DNA of 64,000 nucleotides from Oscillospiraceae bacterium (GTDB taxonomy: Bacteria; Bacillota; Clostridia; Oscillospirales; Oscillospiraceae): contig WQWC01000004.1 in assembly GCA_009785525.1 (NCBI GenBank), positions 1 to 64,000 of the forward strand. Direction: 5' to 3'. Of the stretch, positions 26,527 to 36,776 are shown piece by piece. The position numbers were made by a program, and so were the translations under genes. The notes under the pieces are model-generated. The model was not told the DNA's origin. It ran no database searches and saw only the letters and a list, made by a program, of their open reading frames with translations. Each line of letters begins with the position of its first letter. The stretch's first letter is position 1.

Positions 26527-26600
26527 ATACCTCCAAATTGAAAGTTGAAAATTGAGAATTGAAAATGAGTTTTCCATTTCCAGCTTTCAATTCTCCATGT
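26527..26600. repeat. AT-rich imperfect inverted/tandem repeat between rpoA and rplQ
   Basis: Runs of ATTGAAAATTGAGAATTGA and its partial complement TTTCAATTCTCCAT. The same words occur at 31525-31590 and 28360-28385. Confidence 0.65.
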
Positions 26601-26620
26601 GGCAATCGCGCGGCGATTAC

Positions 26621-27568
26621 CTATTCTTCCCGCATGAGAGTCAGACCCATCATCGCGAGTTTATGGATTACCTCTTCCAGCGATTTACGGCCGAGGTTTC
26701 TTACTTTTATCATCTCTTCTTCCGTCTTGGATATCAAGTCTTCAACGGTGTTTATGTTTGCCCGCTTGAGGCAGTTGAAGCTTCTGACAGATAGATCCAG
26801 CTCTTCGATAGTCATCTCAAGCACTTTGTCCCTCTGCGTCTCCGCCTTCTCGACTACCGTGGATTTCGCGCCAATCGTATCGGACAGTGCTGTGAATAGC
26901 GTGAAATGGTCACAGAGAATCTTCGCCCCCAGCGACACGGCGTCCCTTGCCGTGATTGTCTTGTTCGTCCATACCTCAATCGTCAGTTTGTCGAAGTCGG
27001 TAACATTGCCGACACGCGTGTTTTCAACAGTGTAGTTGACTTTACTGACCGGTGTATAGATTGAGTCAATCGGAATCACGCCGATAATCGGCTGATGGAG
27101 CTTGTTGCGTTCTGCCGACATATAGCCTCTTCCGTGGTCTATCGTGAGTTCCATTCTCAACGTTGCGTCTCCGCTGAGGGTGGCAATGTGCCAATCCGGA
27201 TTAATAATCTCCACCTCAGCATCTGCCTTTATGTCACCCGCTGTGACTGTGCAGTCGCCGCTGGCTTCAATATAAACCGTTTTTGCCTTATCCGTCGTGT
27301 GTAACTTTGCTATGATACCTTTTATATTCAGTATGATCTCAGTAACGTCTTCCTTGACGCCGGGGATCGTTGAAAACTCATGCTGAATCCCGGCGATTTT
27401 TACTGTAGTCACCGCCGTCCCCGGCAGGGAGGAGAGAAGAATGCGCCTCAGGGAATTACCCAGCGTTGTGCCGTATCCGCGTTCCAGCGGCTCCACAACG
27501 TATTTACCGTATGATTCATCCCCAGGCGTCTCGATACACTCAATGCGAGGACGCTCAATTTCTACCAT
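26621..27568 (-). CDS. rpoA: RNA polymerase alpha subunit
   Basis: 315 aa. N-terminal dimerisation/assembly domain ([22 protein letters not shown]) and C-terminal alphaCTD ([35 protein letters not shown]) joined by a flexible linker. Scaffold for beta and beta' and contact for UP elements and activators. Normal length. 156 bp downstream of rpsD. Confidence 0.97.
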   Translation of the reverse strand: MVEIERPRIECIETPGDESYGKYVVEPLERGYGTTLGNSLRRILLSSLPGTAVTTVKIAGIQHEFSTIPGVKEDVTEIILNIKGIIAKLHTTDKAKTVYIEASGDCTVTAGDIKADAEVEIINPDWHIATLSGDATLRMELTIDHGRGYMSAERNKLHQPIIGVIPIDSIYTPVSKVNYTVENTRVGNVTDFDKLTIEVWTNKTITARDAVSLGAKILCDHFTLFTALSDTIGAKSTVVEKAETQRDKVLEMTIEELDLSVRSFNCLKRANINTVEDLISKTEEEMIKVRNLGRKSLEEVIHKLAMMGLTLMREE

Positions 27569-27724
27569 GAAATACCCTCCTTCATTAGACCTCCGGCGCA
27601 GTCCGCGCTGATACGCAGCTTCAACCGGGACCTGTTACAACAGCTTACCAAAATATGAGGGACTACACGCGCAATCGACAATGTACAGCTGGCTATCGGC
27701 AATTGCCGGCGTGTCCAGAGTAGT

Positions 27725-28351
27725 CTATTTAGAATAATGCTCAACTATAAGCTGTTCCTCTATCGGGAAATCTATATCATCTCTCATTGGTGCGGCGGTA
27801 ACTTTTGCGACAAGCGCGTTCCTGTCATATTCCAGCCATTTAGGCGGCGTGCGGGAGGCGTTGGCCTCAATCACAGCCTTGAACTTGTCCAGGGACTTGC
27901 TCTTGTCACGTAACGTAATAATCATGCCCGGCTTTACAAGGAAAGACGGGATATTCACTTTCCTGCCGTTGACGAGAAAATGCCCGTGCAGAACCAACTG
28001 CCGTGCCTCCGCCCTGCTCATCGCAAAGCCGAGTCTGTACACGGTGTTGTCAAGGCGCGTCTCCAACAGTGACAAAAGATTTTCACCTGCTTTGCCTTTA
28101 CGTTTTCTGGCCATTTCAAAATATCCTCTGAACTGGCTTTCCAACACGCCGTAGTATCTTTTGGCTTTTTGCTTCTCGCGCAGCTGAGTTCCGTATTCGC
28201 TGGCTTTAGCCCTGCCCTGTCCGTGCTGTCCGGGCGGATACGGCCTGCGATCAATCGCGCATTTATCGGTATAACATCTGTCGCCTTTCAAAAAGAGCTT
28301 TTGTCCCTCTCTGCGGCAAAGGCGGCACACCGCGTCTGTATATCTTGCCAT
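27725..28351 (-). CDS. rpsD: Small ribosomal subunit protein S4, zinc-binding form
   Basis: 208 aa. N-terminal [15 protein letters not shown]...CYTDKC cysteine set marks the C+ form; the S4 RNA-binding domain is [20 protein letters not shown]. Primary 16S rRNA binder for 30S assembly and often an operon autorepressor. Unlike in B. subtilis, it lies within the alpha operon here, as in most Clostridia. Confidence 0.96.
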   Translation of the reverse strand: MARYTDAVCRLCRREGQKLFLKGDRCYTDKCAIDRRPYPPGQHGQGRAKASEYGTQLREKQKAKRYYGVLESQFRGYFEMARKRKGKAGENLLSLLETRLDNTVYRLGFAMSRAEARQLVLHGHFLVNGRKVNIPSFLVKPGMIITLRDKSKSLDKFKAVIEANASRTPPKWLEYDRNALVAKVTAAPMRDDIDFPIEEQLIVEHYSK

Positions 28352-28402
28352 AAATTACAACCTCATTCTCCATTTTCGATTTTCCGCTTGAACACAGCCG
28401 GA

Positions 28403-28798
28403 TTATACCCTGCGGCGTTTCGGCGGGCGACATCCGTTATGCGGAATCGGCGTTACGTCTTTGATCATGGTCACTTCAAGTCCGGCTGACTGTAAGGCGC
28501 GTATCGCTGCCTCACGCCCGGAACCGGGGCCTTTGACAAAGACTTCAACAGATTTTAGTCCATGCTCCATCGCGGCTTTTGCCGCTGTTTCCGCTGCCGT
28601 CTGTGAGGCGAACGGCGTGGACTTCCTGCTTCCGCGGAACCCCATTCCGCCGGAGGAGGCCCAGGATATCGCGTTGCCATGCACATCGGTTATCGTCACC
28701 ATGGTGTTGTTAAACGATGACCTGATATGAACAGCACCTTTTTCAATATTCTTTCGTTCTCGGCGTCTGGTTCTTACTTTTTTACCTTTCGGTGGCAT
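28403..28798 (-). CDS. rpsK: Small ribosomal subunit protein S11
   Basis: 131 aa, with [22 protein letters not shown] core (here [19 protein letters not shown]), [14 protein letters not shown] and the C-terminal CRPPKRRRV tail. Platform protein of the 30S subunit. A 117-bp gap to rpsM contains a T-rich hairpin but no gene. Confidence 0.96.
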   Translation of the reverse strand: MPPKGKKVRTRRRERKNIEKGAVHIRSSFNNTMVTITDVHGNAISWASSGGMGFRGSRKSTPFASQTAAETAAKAAMEHGLKSVEVFVKGPGSGREAAIRALQSAGLEVTMIKDVTPIPHNGCRPPKRRRV

Positions 28799-28915
28799 TA
28801 ATTAATCCCTCCCAGATTTTTATCATGTTCCGCGGTTCCGAAAAAAGACAACAATCGCAAAAAGCAGCCGCACTGTAGCGATTTTGGCTTTTTTCAGTAG
28901 CAAAACGATTCAAAA

Positions 28916-29284
28916 CTACTTCTTCTTATTAGCAATCGTGCGCTTCGGACCCTTACGCGTACGCGCGTTGGTCTTGCTGCGCTGTCCGCGCACGGGTAAT
29001 CCCCTGCGGTGGCGCAGACCGCGATAGCTGCCGATTTCAGTCAAACGCTTGATATCAAACGCCACGGTTCTGCGCAGGTCACCCTCCACAGTGTAGCTTT
29101 TGTCGATACATTCGCGCAGCGCTGCTTCGTCAGCGTCTGTCAAATCTTTCACTCTTGTGTTAGGATTAATTCCGGTTTCCTCAAGAATCTTTTTCGCCGA
29201 TGTTCTGCCTATACCGAAAATATAGGTCAGGCCGATCTCAACTCTCTTGTCCTTAGGCAAGTCAACGCCTGAAATACGTGCCAT
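28916..29284 (-). CDS. rpsM: Small ribosomal subunit protein S13
   Basis: 122 aa. [20 protein letters not shown] start, helix-hairpin-helix [13 protein letters not shown] and basic tail [17 protein letters not shown]. Contacts P-site tRNA and bridges to the 50S subunit. Confidence 0.96.
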   Translation of the reverse strand: MARISGVDLPKDKRVEIGLTYIFGIGRTSAKKILEETGINPNTRVKDLTDADEAALRECIDKSYTVEGDLRRTVAFDIKRLTEIGSYRGLRHRRGLPVRGQRSKTNARTRKGPKRTIANKKK

Positions 29285-29352
29285 ACTTTGATAATCATTC
29301 CTTTCACTATCAATTGTCCAAGCTGTCTATGGACGGCTTTAATTAACTAAAA

Positions 29353-29466
29353 TTACCCCTGCCGCTGCTTATGCTTGGGATTCTCACATATCACCATAAC
29401 GCGCCCATTGCGCTTGATTACTTTGCATTTTTCACACATAGCCTTAACAGACGGTCGTACCTTCAT
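29353..29466 (-). CDS. rpmJ: Large ribosomal subunit protein L36, zinc-binding form
   Basis: 37 aa, reading [19 protein letters not shown] and ending NPKHKQRQG. Zinc ligands C-x2-C, then C and H are present. Between infA and rpmJ-rpsM the order is the usual one. The start ATG is at 29466 and TAA at 29353-29355. Confidence 0.96.
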   Translation of the reverse strand: MKVRPSVKAMCEKCKVIKRNGRVMVICENPKHKQRQG

Positions 29467-29527
29467 TGTCAAACACCCCTTTTATGGGAATCCGAGCTTC
29501 CCAAACATAGAATCCAATTCAAAATTT

Positions 29528-29746
29528 TTACTTGCTTCGCCATGTAATCCTGCCTCGGGTCAAATCATACGGCGACATTTGCACCGTTACTTTATCCCCG
29601 GGGAGTATACGTATAAAATTCATTCGGAGCTTTCCGGAGATATGCGCCAAAATCGTATGTCCGTTGCCTATGTCCACATGGAACATCGTGTTAGGCAGTG
29701 ACTCTACAACGATTCCTTCCAGTTCAATCATGTCGTCTTTTGCCAA
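29528..29746 (-). CDS. infA: Translation initiation factor IF-1
   Basis: 72 aa, single OB fold ([40 protein letters not shown]). TTG start, GGAGG upstream lying in the end of the KOW gene, so translation of the two is probably coupled. Binds the A site during initiation. Confidence 0.95.
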   Translation of the reverse strand: MAKDDMIELEGIVVESLPNTMFHVDIGNGHTILAHISGKLRMNFIRILPGDKVTVQMSPYDLTRGRITWRSK

Positions 29747-29750
29747 GTCT

Positions 29751-30104
29751 TTACATACCTCCCTCTTCTCTCGGCCCAGCGGCGAATTCCGCCAAGGCTC
29801 TTCTGATTTCGTTGTTCGTTGTTTTTTGCCCGGATATAAGCTTTTCCGTCAGTCTGGAATTCATTTCCCGGGCACGGGCTTCAAGCTTTATATGCTTGAT
29901 TTTCTTGCGTTTCGGCTTGTCGATTTTCCGCCCTTTGCCGTCAACCAGCAACACATACTCATCTTCCGTGCCGATGACGATAAACCTTTTTCCGCCGTCC
30001 CGCCCATTCAGGGATATCACGATATCAGCCGTATTGATAACCCAGCGCGAATCTTGATCTTTTGCACCGCCATTAACAGAACCCAACATTCCATCCCTCA
30101 TCAT
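29751..30104 (-). CDS. KOW-domain RNA-binding protein (L14e-like)
   Basis: About 117 aa from the ATG that overlaps the map stop as ATGA; a TTG at 30116 is also in frame. Contains a KOW-type SH3 strand set ([40 protein letters not shown]) and a charged helical C-terminus. Clostridia commonly carry this gene between map and infA; its role is presumed ribosome- or rRNA-associated but not established. Confidence 0.85.
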   Translation of the reverse strand: MMRDGMLGSVNGGAKDQDSRWVINTADIVISLNGRDGGKRFIVIGTEDEYVLLVDGKGRKIDKPKRKKIKHIKLEARAREMNSRLTEKLISGQKTTNNEIRRALAEFAAGPREEGGM

Positions 30105-30865
30105 GGCACCTCGCAAACTGTCAGGATCTCCGGCTCACCATCTGTTATAAGAATCGTATTCTCATAATGTGCGGAGGGTTTGCCGTCCATGGTGACAACC
30201 GTCCACCCGTCATCCTGAACCCTTACCTCGTAAGTCCCGGCGTTGACCATCGGCTCAACCGCCAGTGTCATTCCGGAAACCAGGCGCGGGTCTGCCCTTT
30301 TGCGCGGGCGTTCCACGTAATTAGGAACCTCCGGCGGCTCATGCATCGCCGCCCCGACTCCGTGACCGACGAAATCCCTGACGACAGAGTATCCGTTGAC
30401 CTCAGCGTGAGTCTGAATCGCCCGAGATATGTCGGACACCCTGTAGCCGACTTTTGCGAACTTCAGCCCTTCATAAAAGCACGCTCTGGTAACTTCAATC
30501 AGCCGATTTGCCGCCTGTGATGCCCCGACTGCTATGAATGTCGCCGCGCAGTCCCCGATATATCCGTCTTTGATAACTCCGACATCGATGCTGACAATAT
30601 CTCCGTCAATCAGCTTTCGCCCTGACGGTATGCCGTGAATCACCTCTTCGTTGACTGACACACATATACTTGCCGGGTATCCGCGGTAATTCAGGAAAGC
30701 CGGGATGCCGCTCTGTGCGACTATGAACTCCCGCACACGTTTATCAATCTGACTCGTCACGACCCCCGGTTTTACCAGCTGCCCGGCGAGTCTTCTTGCC
30801 TCGGCCGCGATTCTGCCGGCCTCGCGCATAAGCTCAATCTCTTTTGCGGATTTTCGCCTTATCAT
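30101..30865 (-). CDS. map: Methionine aminopeptidase, type I
   Basis: 254 aa. All five metal ligands are visible: Asp in SIDVGV, Asp in IGDCAATF, His in GHGVG, Glu in AVEPM and Glu in HYENT. Removes initiator Met from nascent proteins. Starts four bases after the adk stop with a poor Shine-Dalgarno, suggesting coupling to adk translation. Confidence 0.96.
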   Translation of the reverse strand: MIRRKSAKEIELMREAGRIAAEARRLAGQLVKPGVVTSQIDKRVREFIVAQSGIPAFLNYRGYPASICVSVNEEVIHGIPSGRKLIDGDIVSIDVGVIKDGYIGDCAATFIAVGASQAANRLIEVTRACFYEGLKFAKVGYRVSDISRAIQTHAEVNGYSVVRDFVGHGVGAAMHEPPEVPNYVERPRKRADPRLVSGMTLAVEPMVNAGTYEVRVQDDGWTVVTMDGKPSAHYENTILITDGEPEILTVCEVP

Positions 30866-30869
30866 ACGG

Positions 30870-31502
30870 TTATATACCGAGCGCCTTTAATACGGCGGCT
30901 GTGGCCTCGTCTATCCCGTTGATATTTTCCACCGTTATTAGCTTGCCCTGGGATTTGTAGTAATCTTTCAGCGGTTCCGTCTCGGCGTGATAGACTGCCA
31001 GTCTCTGCCTGACCGTCTCGGCCTTGTCGTCTTCCCTGATTATCAGCACGGCATCGCATCTGTCGCACATGCCGTCTTTTTTCGGCGGTCCGAATTCCAC
31101 ATGGAATGTCTCCGCACAATCGGGACAGACCCTGCGGCCGGTGAGCCGCTTTTCAATCTCCGCGTCGGATATCTCAATCGACAACGCCGTGTCAATTTGA
31201 ATCCCCTGCCTGTCAAGCTCTTTGGCTTGCGCCAGGTTGCGCGGCATTCCGTCAAAGATATACCCAGTCTTGCAATCGTCTTGAGAAACTCTGTCCAGAA
31301 ACACGCCAATAACGACAGAGTCCGGCACAAGTTCTCCACGATCCATATATCCCTTGGCCTCAAGCCCAACTGAAGTCCCGTTTTTCACCGCCGCGCGCAA
31401 TATATCACCGGTTGATATCGTCGGAACACCTAATTTCGTTGCCAAAACCTGTGCTTGGGTGCCTTTCCCCGCGCCGGGGGGGCCTAGCAAAATTAGCCTC
31501 AC
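30870..31502 (-). CDS. adk: Adenylate kinase with zinc-binding lid
   Basis: 210 aa from GTG at 31502 (VRLILLGPPGAGKGTQAQ), where family homology begins; the open frame upstream is repeat DNA. P-loop GPPGAGKGT, and the LID has CPDC...CDRC for zinc, the form typical of Gram-positives. Interconverts AMP + ATP and 2 ADP. Standard secY-adk-map order. Confidence 0.96.
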   Translation of the reverse strand: MRLILLGPPGAGKGTQAQVLATKLGVPTISTGDILRAAVKNGTSVGLEAKGYMDRGELVPDSVVIGVFLDRVSQDDCKTGYIFDGMPRNLAQAKELDRQGIQIDTALSIEISDAEIEKRLTGRRVCPDCAETFHVEFGPPKKDGMCDRCDAVLIIREDDKAETVRQRLAVYHAETEPLKDYYKSQGKLITVENINGIDEATAAVLKALGI

Positions 31503-31524
31503 TGTGATTTGTAACCCCCTACCA

Positions 31525-31590
31525 TGAGAATGGAGAGTGGAAAATTGAAAGTGGAAAATTAATTTTCCATTCTCCATTTTTGATTTTCAA
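31525..31590. repeat. AT-rich repeat with inverted symmetry between secY and adk
   Basis: GGAAAATTGAAAGTGGAAAA on the left and TTTTCCATTCTCCATTTTTG to the right form a near-palindrome; words are shared with 26527-26600. Confidence 0.7.
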
Positions 31591-31591
31591 T

Positions 31592-32878
31592 TTATTCAAG
31601 GAATCCTTTGTAGTGCCGCATCAGCAACTGGGCTTCCAGCTGTTTTAGTGTCTCAAGCGCTACACTAACGACGATTATGATCGACGTACCGCCGAGCATG
31701 ATTCCCATGTCTCTCGCCGTTTCGGAGAAGCGGCTTATCAACAGCGGCACGACCGCGATAATAGCCAGATACAACGCGCCGAACAGCGTGATTTTCGTCA
31801 AAACTTTCTGCAAGAACTCACTTGTCGGCTTACCGGCCCTGAAGCCTGGGATAAAGCCGCCGTTCTTCTTCAAATTATTCGCAACCTCAATCGGGTTGAA
31901 CTGCACCGTTGAGTAGAAGTATGAGAAGAATACGATCAGCAGGAAGTATATAACAGCGTATGGGATACTTGTCATGTCAAAGTTCCGCATAAGCCAGCCG
32001 TCTTGCCAGCGCGGCACAAACATGGCAATAGTCGCAGGGACTGAGGCAATCGACTGCGCGAAGATTATCGGCAGGACGCCGGCCATGTTCACTTTCATCG
32101 GCAAGTGCGTAGACTGCCCGCCGTACATTTTCCGCCCGACGACCCGTTTGGAATACTGCACCGGGATCCGCCGCTCGGCATTCGTCACGACGACTATCAG
32201 TACAACTATAGCCAAAGCACCGATCGCTATAAGCAGATATATCCACCAGTTGCCCGGAGTTGCGATAAAACCGCTGATCATCATGCCAACCTCGGTCGGG
32301 AATCTTGCGACTATGCTGACAAACAGGATGACCGATATACCGTTGCCTATGCCAAACTCTGTAATCTGCTCACCCATCCACATCAGGAGGGCGGAGCCAG
32401 TCACAAACGTCAGAACAATAACGATAGGCGTCCAGAATCCGGTTGCCAAGGGATCCAGCATTCCCATGTCGCGAATCATAATATAGAACGCAAAACCTTG
32501 CAATATGGCGATTGCCACCGTCGAATATCTGGTGATCTTCTCAATCTTCCGCTTACCTTCTTCGCCGCCTTCTTTAGATAACCGCTCCAAAGCCGGCACG
32601 GCGAAAGTCAGAAGCTGAATGATGATCGAGGCATTGATATATGGCTGTATAGACAGCGCGAATATCGACGCGCGTTCCAATGCGCTGCCGGACAGTGTAT
32701 TTAACAGGCCCAGCATAGTGTCCTGAATCTCTGTGAAATGCGCGGATAAAAGTGCCGTGTCAACATACGGTACTGTAACCGCATTACCCAAGCGGTAAAG
32801 CAGGATCATAAACATTACAAAGAGCAGTTTGGCTCTTATATCATCCGCTTTCCAGGCGTTTCTTAGTGTGCTGAGCAA
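31592..32878 (-). CDS. secY: Protein translocase channel subunit SecY
   Basis: 428 aa, ten membrane helices. N-terminal LRNAWKADDIRAKLLFVMFM, the plug-adjacent LSGSALERASIFALSIQPYI, and conserved cytoplasmic loop NAERRIPVQYSKRVVGRKMY. TTG start with GAGGTGG upstream, immediately after rplO. Forms SecYEG. Confidence 0.96.
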   Translation of the reverse strand: MLSTLRNAWKADDIRAKLLFVMFMILLYRLGNAVTVPYVDTALLSAHFTEIQDTMLGLLNTLSGSALERASIFALSIQPYINASIIIQLLTFAVPALERLSKEGGEEGKRKIEKITRYSTVAIAILQGFAFYIMIRDMGMLDPLATGFWTPIVIVLTFVTGSALLMWMGEQITEFGIGNGISVILFVSIVARFPTEVGMMISGFIATPGNWWIYLLIAIGALAIVVLIVVVTNAERRIPVQYSKRVVGRKMYGGQSTHLPMKVNMAGVLPIIFAQSIASVPATIAMFVPRWQDGWLMRNFDMTSIPYAVIYFLLIVFFSYFYSTVQFNPIEVANNLKKNGGFIPGFRAGKPTSEFLQKVLTKITLFGALYLAIIAVVPLLISRFSETARDMGIMLGGTSIIIVVSVALETLKQLEAQLLMRHYKGFLE

Positions 32879-32879
32879 T

Positions 32880-33320
32880 TTACACCACCTCGGCCTTTCC
32901 GCCGGCCGCTTCTATCTTCCGCCGCGCAGACTCAGAAAACGCGGAGGCACGGACGGTCAGCTGTTGTGTGAGAGCGCCTTCACCCAAGATTTTGACGCCG
33001 TATTCGCATTTGCTTAAAACGCCGGATTCCAGTAGCTCTTCTTTCCCGACAACAGAGCCTTTTGGGAACCTACTCAACGCACCAACGTTAACAGCCGTCA
33101 GCGGTTTTGCGAAAATGTTGTTAAATCCGCGTTTCGGGACGCGCCTTGCCAACGGCATCTGTCCGCCCTCGAATCCGATACGGACTCCGCCGCCGGAACG
33201 TGATTTCTGCCCCTTGTGTCCGCGGCCAGACGTCTTGCCATGTCCGGAGGCTCTCCCACGGCCGACGCGCTTTTTATAATGCGTCGATCCCGCCTCGGGA
33301 ATAAGCTCATGTATTTGCAT
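32880..33320 (-). CDS. rplO: Large ribosomal subunit protein L15
   Basis: 146 aa. Typical Gly/Arg-rich start ([39 protein letters not shown]) and C-terminal globular domain. Late 50S assembly protein. Its end overlaps the secY ribosome-binding site. Confidence 0.95.
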   Translation of the reverse strand: MQIHELIPEAGSTHYKKRVGRGRASGHGKTSGRGHKGQKSRSGGGVRIGFEGGQMPLARRVPKRGFNNIFAKPLTAVNVGALSRFPKGSVVGKEELLESGVLSKCEYGVKILGEGALTQQLTVRASAFSESARRKIEAAGGKAEVV

Positions 33321-33342
33321 ATTCTTCGACCCCCTTAAATCG

Positions 33343-33522
33343 TTACTCTTCGGTAACTGAGAGAAGATATTTGATCTGGTGAATCTTCCCGCGTGTCTGC
33401 GGATTATCCGGCTGGACTGTTTCGCTGCCTATCCGCCTAAGCCCAAGCGACTCTGCCGTCTGAACATGTTTGCCGCGGCAGCCGGCCAGACTTTTTACAA
33501 GTTTAATTCTCAAATTAGCCAT
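33343..33522 (-). CDS. rpmD: Large ribosomal subunit protein L30
   Basis: 59 aa, reading [20 protein letters not shown] and then [20 protein letters not shown]. Below many gene-calling limits but a clear L30. ATG at 33522, TAA at 33343-33345, between rpsE and rplO as usual. Confidence 0.96.
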   Translation of the reverse strand: MANLRIKLVKSLAGCRGKHVQTAESLGLRRIGSETVQPDNPQTRGKIHQIKYLLSVTEE

Positions 33523-33548
33523 TTCTTAAACGCCTCCTTATCGCCCAT

Positions 33549-33596
33549 GTAGGGGCGGCGTTCCACCGCCCGCGGACGACCATAGGTCGCCCCTAC
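33549..33596. repeat. GTAGGGG-type palindrome between rpmD and rpsE
   Basis: GTAGGGGCGGCG at the left and GGTCGCCCCTAC at the right, with an internal CGGACGACC word. It sits inside a single ribosomal operon, so it does not terminate transcription completely. Confidence 0.75.
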
Positions 33597-33617
33597 GCGT
33601 CTGCGATTTTCCTTTAA

Positions 33618-34166
33618 CTACGCGCCTTGAATCTCTTCCACGCTTTTGCCGCGGGTTTTTGCAACCTGCTGCGCGTCACGCAGGGACTTCAAGCCGACCA
33701 TAGTTGCCGCGACAACATTCTGCGGATTATTAGACCTCAGGCACTTTGTCCTGATGTCGGATATCCCGGCAGCCTCCACCACGGCCCTAACAGCACCGCC
33801 TGCGATAACGCCTGTTCCGGGCGGTGCCGGTTTAAGCAGAACCCTGCCCGCGCCGAACTTGCCGATTACCTCATGCGGAATCGTACTGCCGGAAATTGTC
33901 ACCGTTGTCACGTTCTTCTTCGCGTCTTCGATGCCTTTGCGGATAGCCTCCGACACTTCACCGGCTTTGCCAAGGCCGAATCCGACCCGGCCCTTACCGT
34001 CCCCGACAACGCACAGCGCCGCGAATTTGAATATACGTCCGCCTTTAACCGTCTTAGATACACGGTTCAACGAAACAACTTTTTCAGTGAATTCAGAAGG
34101 CGGCTCTTCTCTTCTGTTGTCCCGTCTGTTATTGTCTCTGCGATTTCCTCCACCGCTGTAAGCCAT
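33618..34166 (-). CDS. rpsE: Small ribosomal subunit protein S5
   Basis: 182 aa. An extra N-terminal Arg/Asn-rich segment ([14 protein letters not shown]) precedes the double-stranded RNA-binding S5 domain ([36 protein letters not shown]). Involved in decoding fidelity. Slightly longer than average because of the N-terminal tail. Confidence 0.96.
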   Translation of the reverse strand: MAYSGGGNRRDNNRRDNRREEPPSEFTEKVVSLNRVSKTVKGGRIFKFAALCVVGDGKGRVGFGLGKAGEVSEAIRKGIEDAKKNVTTVTISGSTIPHEVIGKFGAGRVLLKPAPPGTGVIAGGAVRAVVEAAGISDIRTKCLRSNNPQNVVAATMVGLKSLRDAQQVAKTRGKSVEEIQGA

Positions 34167-34186
34167 ACTGTCTCCTCCTACGCCTT

Positions 34187-34546
34187 TTAAAACGTCAGTC
34201 CGCCCTCACGGGCAGCCTCGGCGAGTTCTTTAACGCGACCGTGATAGATGTATCCGCCTCTGTCGAACACAACGGTTTCAATGCCTTTGGCTTTTGCGCG
34301 TTCGGCAACCATCTGTCCGACTTTGCGGGCGGCGTCCTTGTTCCCGCCGGGCATTCCAAAATCTTTCTCCACCGAAGACGCGGAGCAAAGCGTGTTACCC
34401 GCCATGTCATCTATAATCTGCGCGTATATGTGTTTATCACTGCGAAAAACATTCAAACGCGGCCGCTCTGCCGAGCCTGAAATTTTTGCCCGCACCCTGC
34501 GGTGCCGTTTCTTCCGCTGTGCGTTAGTATCCGGTTTCTTAATCAT
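34187..34546 (-). CDS. rplR: Large ribosomal subunit protein L18
   Basis: 119 aa: [20 protein letters not shown] start and [20 protein letters not shown] end. Binds 5S rRNA with L5. Confidence 0.96.
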   Translation of the reverse strand: MIKKPDTNAQRKKRHRRVRAKISGSAERPRLNVFRSDKHIYAQIIDDMAGNTLCSASSVEKDFGMPGGNKDAARKVGQMVAERAKAKGIETVVFDRGGYIYHGRVKELAEAAREGGLTF

Positions 34547-34560
34547 TTTTCACACTCCAT

Positions 34561-34614
34561 ATAACTGTTAACTGTCAATTGTCAATTGTCAATTGTCAAT
34601 TGTCAACTGTTATT
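34561..34614. repeat. Tandem TCAATTG heptamer between rplF and rplR
   Basis: Four to five head-to-tail copies of the 7-mer TCAATTG flanked by AACTG/CAGTT; the unit contains the palindrome CAATTG so the array can fold on itself. Confidence 0.85.
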
Positions 34615-35152
34615 TTACTCCCGTTTTGCCTTCCTTACGGCGGACAACTTCGTCAGAGTATTTGATGCCTTTGCCTTTATAAGGCTCCGGAGGCCGTTTC
34701 TTGCGGACATCAGCCGCAAACTGGCCGACTGCTTGCTTGTCGATCCCGCTGATTATCACCTTGTTCGGAGCAGGGACTTCAATGCTGATAGCATCCGTCT
34801 CTTCGACAATCACCTGATGGGAATACCCCAGGTTCATCACAAGCTTATTCCCCTCTTTAGCGGCCCTGTAGCCAACGCCGTTAATATCAAGCTCTTTCTT
34901 ATAACCCTCTGTCACGCCGACAATCATGTTGTTAACCAACGACCTTGAAAGTCCGTGCAGTGACCGATGCCGCGGCACATCGGTAGATCTGGTGACGTTG
35001 ACGACAGCGCCGTCCACCTCAACCGTTATCTCCGGAACTATCTGGCGGGAAAGTTCGCCCTTCGGGCCTTTGACAGTTACAAAATTCGCGCCGTCAATTT
35101 TGATTTCAACACCCGCAGGCAGGTCAATCGGGGTTCTTCCTATTCTAGACAT
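34610..35152 (-). CDS. rplF: Large ribosomal subunit protein L6
   Basis: 180 aa. SRIGRTPIDLPAGVEI start, C-terminal PEPYKGKGIKYSDEVVRRKE signature. Near the sarcin-ricin loop of 23S rRNA. Its last codons run into the TCAATTG array. Confidence 0.96.
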   Translation of the reverse strand: MSRIGRTPIDLPAGVEIKIDGANFVTVKGPKGELSRQIVPEITVEVDGAVVNVTRSTDVPRHRSLHGLSRSLVNNMIVGVTEGYKKELDINGVGYRAAKEGNKLVMNLGYSHQVIVEETDAISIEVPAPNKVIISGIDKQAVGQFAADVRKKRPPEPYKGKGIKYSDEVVRRKEGKTGVK

Positions 35153-35166
35153 TTATATTATCCCCC

Positions 35167-35562
35167 TTACCACACAAACGCAAGGACTTCACCGCCGATT
35201 TTCGCCTCACGCGCTTTTTTATCGGTCATAACGCCCTTAGATGTTGATACAATAGCAATCCCAAGTCCGCGCAGAACGTAAGGCAGTTCTTCCGCCCCGG
35301 CGTAGACCCTTAATCCGGGTTTTGACACACGGCGCAGCCCGGCAATTGCTTTCTCGTTCCCGTTATACTTCAGCGTAACCCTGATAACGCCTTGTATATC
35401 GTCGTTTATAAGCTGATAGTTTTTTATATATCCCTCTTGCTGCAATATCTCCGCAATCGCCTTTTTCATTTTAGAGCTGGGTATGTTAACCTGAGGATGT
35501 TTCGCCGCCGAAGCGTTCCGTATCCGCGTTAACATATCGGCGATAGGATCTGTTATTTGCAT
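35167..35562 (-). CDS. rpsH: Small ribosomal subunit protein S8
   Basis: 131 aa. [16 protein letters not shown] start and [20 protein letters not shown] signature. Central-domain 16S binder and a known autoregulator of spc operons in other bacteria. Confidence 0.96.
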   Translation of the reverse strand: MQITDPIADMLTRIRNASAAKHPQVNIPSSKMKKAIAEILQQEGYIKNYQLINDDIQGVIRVTLKYNGNEKAIAGLRRVSKPGLRVYAGAEELPYVLRGLGIAIVSTSKGVMTDKKAREAKIGGEVLAFVW

Positions 35563-35594
35563 TTAGATTTACCTCCTTTATGCTGCCGTCACAT

Positions 35595-35686
35595 GTAGGG
35601 GCGGCCATTGGCCGTCCGTTCCCGCAAAAGCTGGGAATCCCCTGGAGCAACATTTGTAACCACGGACGCGCAATGCGCGCCCCTAC
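35595..35686. repeat. GTAGGGG-type palindrome between rpsN and rpsH
   Basis: GTAGGGGCGGCCATTGGCCG at one end and GGACGCGCAATGCGCGCCCC TAC at the other, about 92 bp in all, with nested hairpins. Inside the ribosomal operon. Confidence 0.8.
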
Positions 35687-35701
35687 ACCGTCGCCCGTTG
35701 T

Positions 35702-35887
35702 TTACCAAGAAGCCTTCCGCACACCTGGTATCTGCCCTTTATACGCCAAGTTGCGGAAACAGATTCTGCACACCGCGTAGTCGCGCAGGTACGCGTGCGG
35801 GCGGCCGCAGATTTTACACCTGTTATAGCGCCGGGTGGAGTATTTTGCAGGCCTCTGCTGTTTTAAGATCATTGCTTTTTTAGCCAT
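35702..35887 (-). CDS. rpsN: Small ribosomal subunit protein S14, type Z
   Basis: 61 aa with [20 protein letters not shown] (C-x2-C, C-x2-C), the short zinc-binding form. Head of the 30S subunit. Confidence 0.96.
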   Translation of the reverse strand: MAKKAMILKQQRPAKYSTRRYNRCKICGRPHAYLRDYAVCRICFRNLAYKGQIPGVRKASW

Positions 35888-35899
35888 GTTTACGCCTCC

Positions 35900-36442
35900 C
35901 TATTGTGTGATGAACGGCGTGCCGAGTTCTGTCAACAGCTCCCGCGCCTCTTCATCGGTCTTCGCAGTTGTGCAGATTACAATGTCCATACCGCGAATCT
36001 GCTCAATCTTGTCATAGTCGATCTCCGGGAACACAAGCTGCTCTTTCAAGCCCAGTGCGTAGTTCCCGCGCCCGTCGAACGAGTTTGCGGAAATCCCGCG
36101 GAAGTCACGCACACGCGGCAACGCCACGTTCAGCAGTCTGTCTAAAAACTCCCACATTCTGTCGGATCTCAACGTAACTTTCACGCCGACTGGCATTCCC
36201 TCACGCAGTTTGAAGTTCGCTACCGATTTGCGCGCTTTTGTCACAACAGCTTTCTGGCCGGTGATTGTCGAGATATCACGGACTACGGCTTCAATCGCCT
36301 TCGCGTTGTCCCTGGCATCTCCGCAACCGACGTTTACGACAATTTTCTCCAAACGCGGCACTTCCATCACGCTTTTGTAGTTGAACTTGCGCATCATCGC
36401 GGGAGCGACCTCGTCCTGATAACGTTTTTTCATTCTAGTCAT
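35900..36442 (-). CDS. rplE: Large ribosomal subunit protein L5
   Basis: 180 aa with [20 protein letters not shown] and [20 protein letters not shown]. Carries 5S rRNA and contacts P-site tRNA. Confidence 0.96.
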   Translation of the reverse strand: MTRMKKRYQDEVAPAMMRKFNYKSVMEVPRLEKIVVNVGCGDARDNAKAIEAVVRDISTITGQKAVVTKARKSVANFKLREGMPVGVKVTLRSDRMWEFLDRLLNVALPRVRDFRGISANSFDGRGNYALGLKEQLVFPEIDYDKIEQIRGMDIVICTTAKTDEEARELLTELGTPFITQ

Positions 36443-36460
36443 AAATAACGAGCTCCTCCC

Positions 36461-36766
36461 TTATATCGCCGCGTTGCACTTTTTGCAGACGCGGATTTTT
36501 TCCCCGTCTTCAAACTTGTGCGCCGGTCTTGTCGGTTTGTCACACTTCGGGCAAACGCGCATAACCTTGCTGGCGTATATAGGCGTTTCTTTCTTGATTA
36601 TGCCGCCCTCTTCACCTTGTTTGCGCGGCTTTTGGTGCCGCTGGGCAACGTTGACGCCTTCCACAATAAGTTTACGGCCTTTGGGGTCGGCCATCATCAC
36701 CTTGCCCTGCTTGCCCTTATCCTTGCCGGAAAGGACAACAACAGTGTCATTGGTCTTTATATGCAT
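36461..36766 (-). CDS. rplX: Large ribosomal subunit protein L24 with zinc ribbon
   Basis: 101 aa. N-terminal KOW domain (DTVVVLSGKDKGKQGKVMMA) and a C-terminal CPKC...CKKC pair, the zinc-binding variant. Early 50S assembly initiator. Confidence 0.96.
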   Translation of the reverse strand: MHIKTNDTVVVLSGKDKGKQGKVMMADPKGRKLIVEGVNVAQRHQKPRKQGEEGGIIKKETPIYASKVMRVCPKCDKPTRPAHKFEDGEKIRVCKKCNAAI

Positions 36767-36776
36767 TGCGCCCCTC

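Noticed and set aside
34561..34614. CRISPR-like array
   Set aside because: Units are 7 bases and contiguous, with no spacers.
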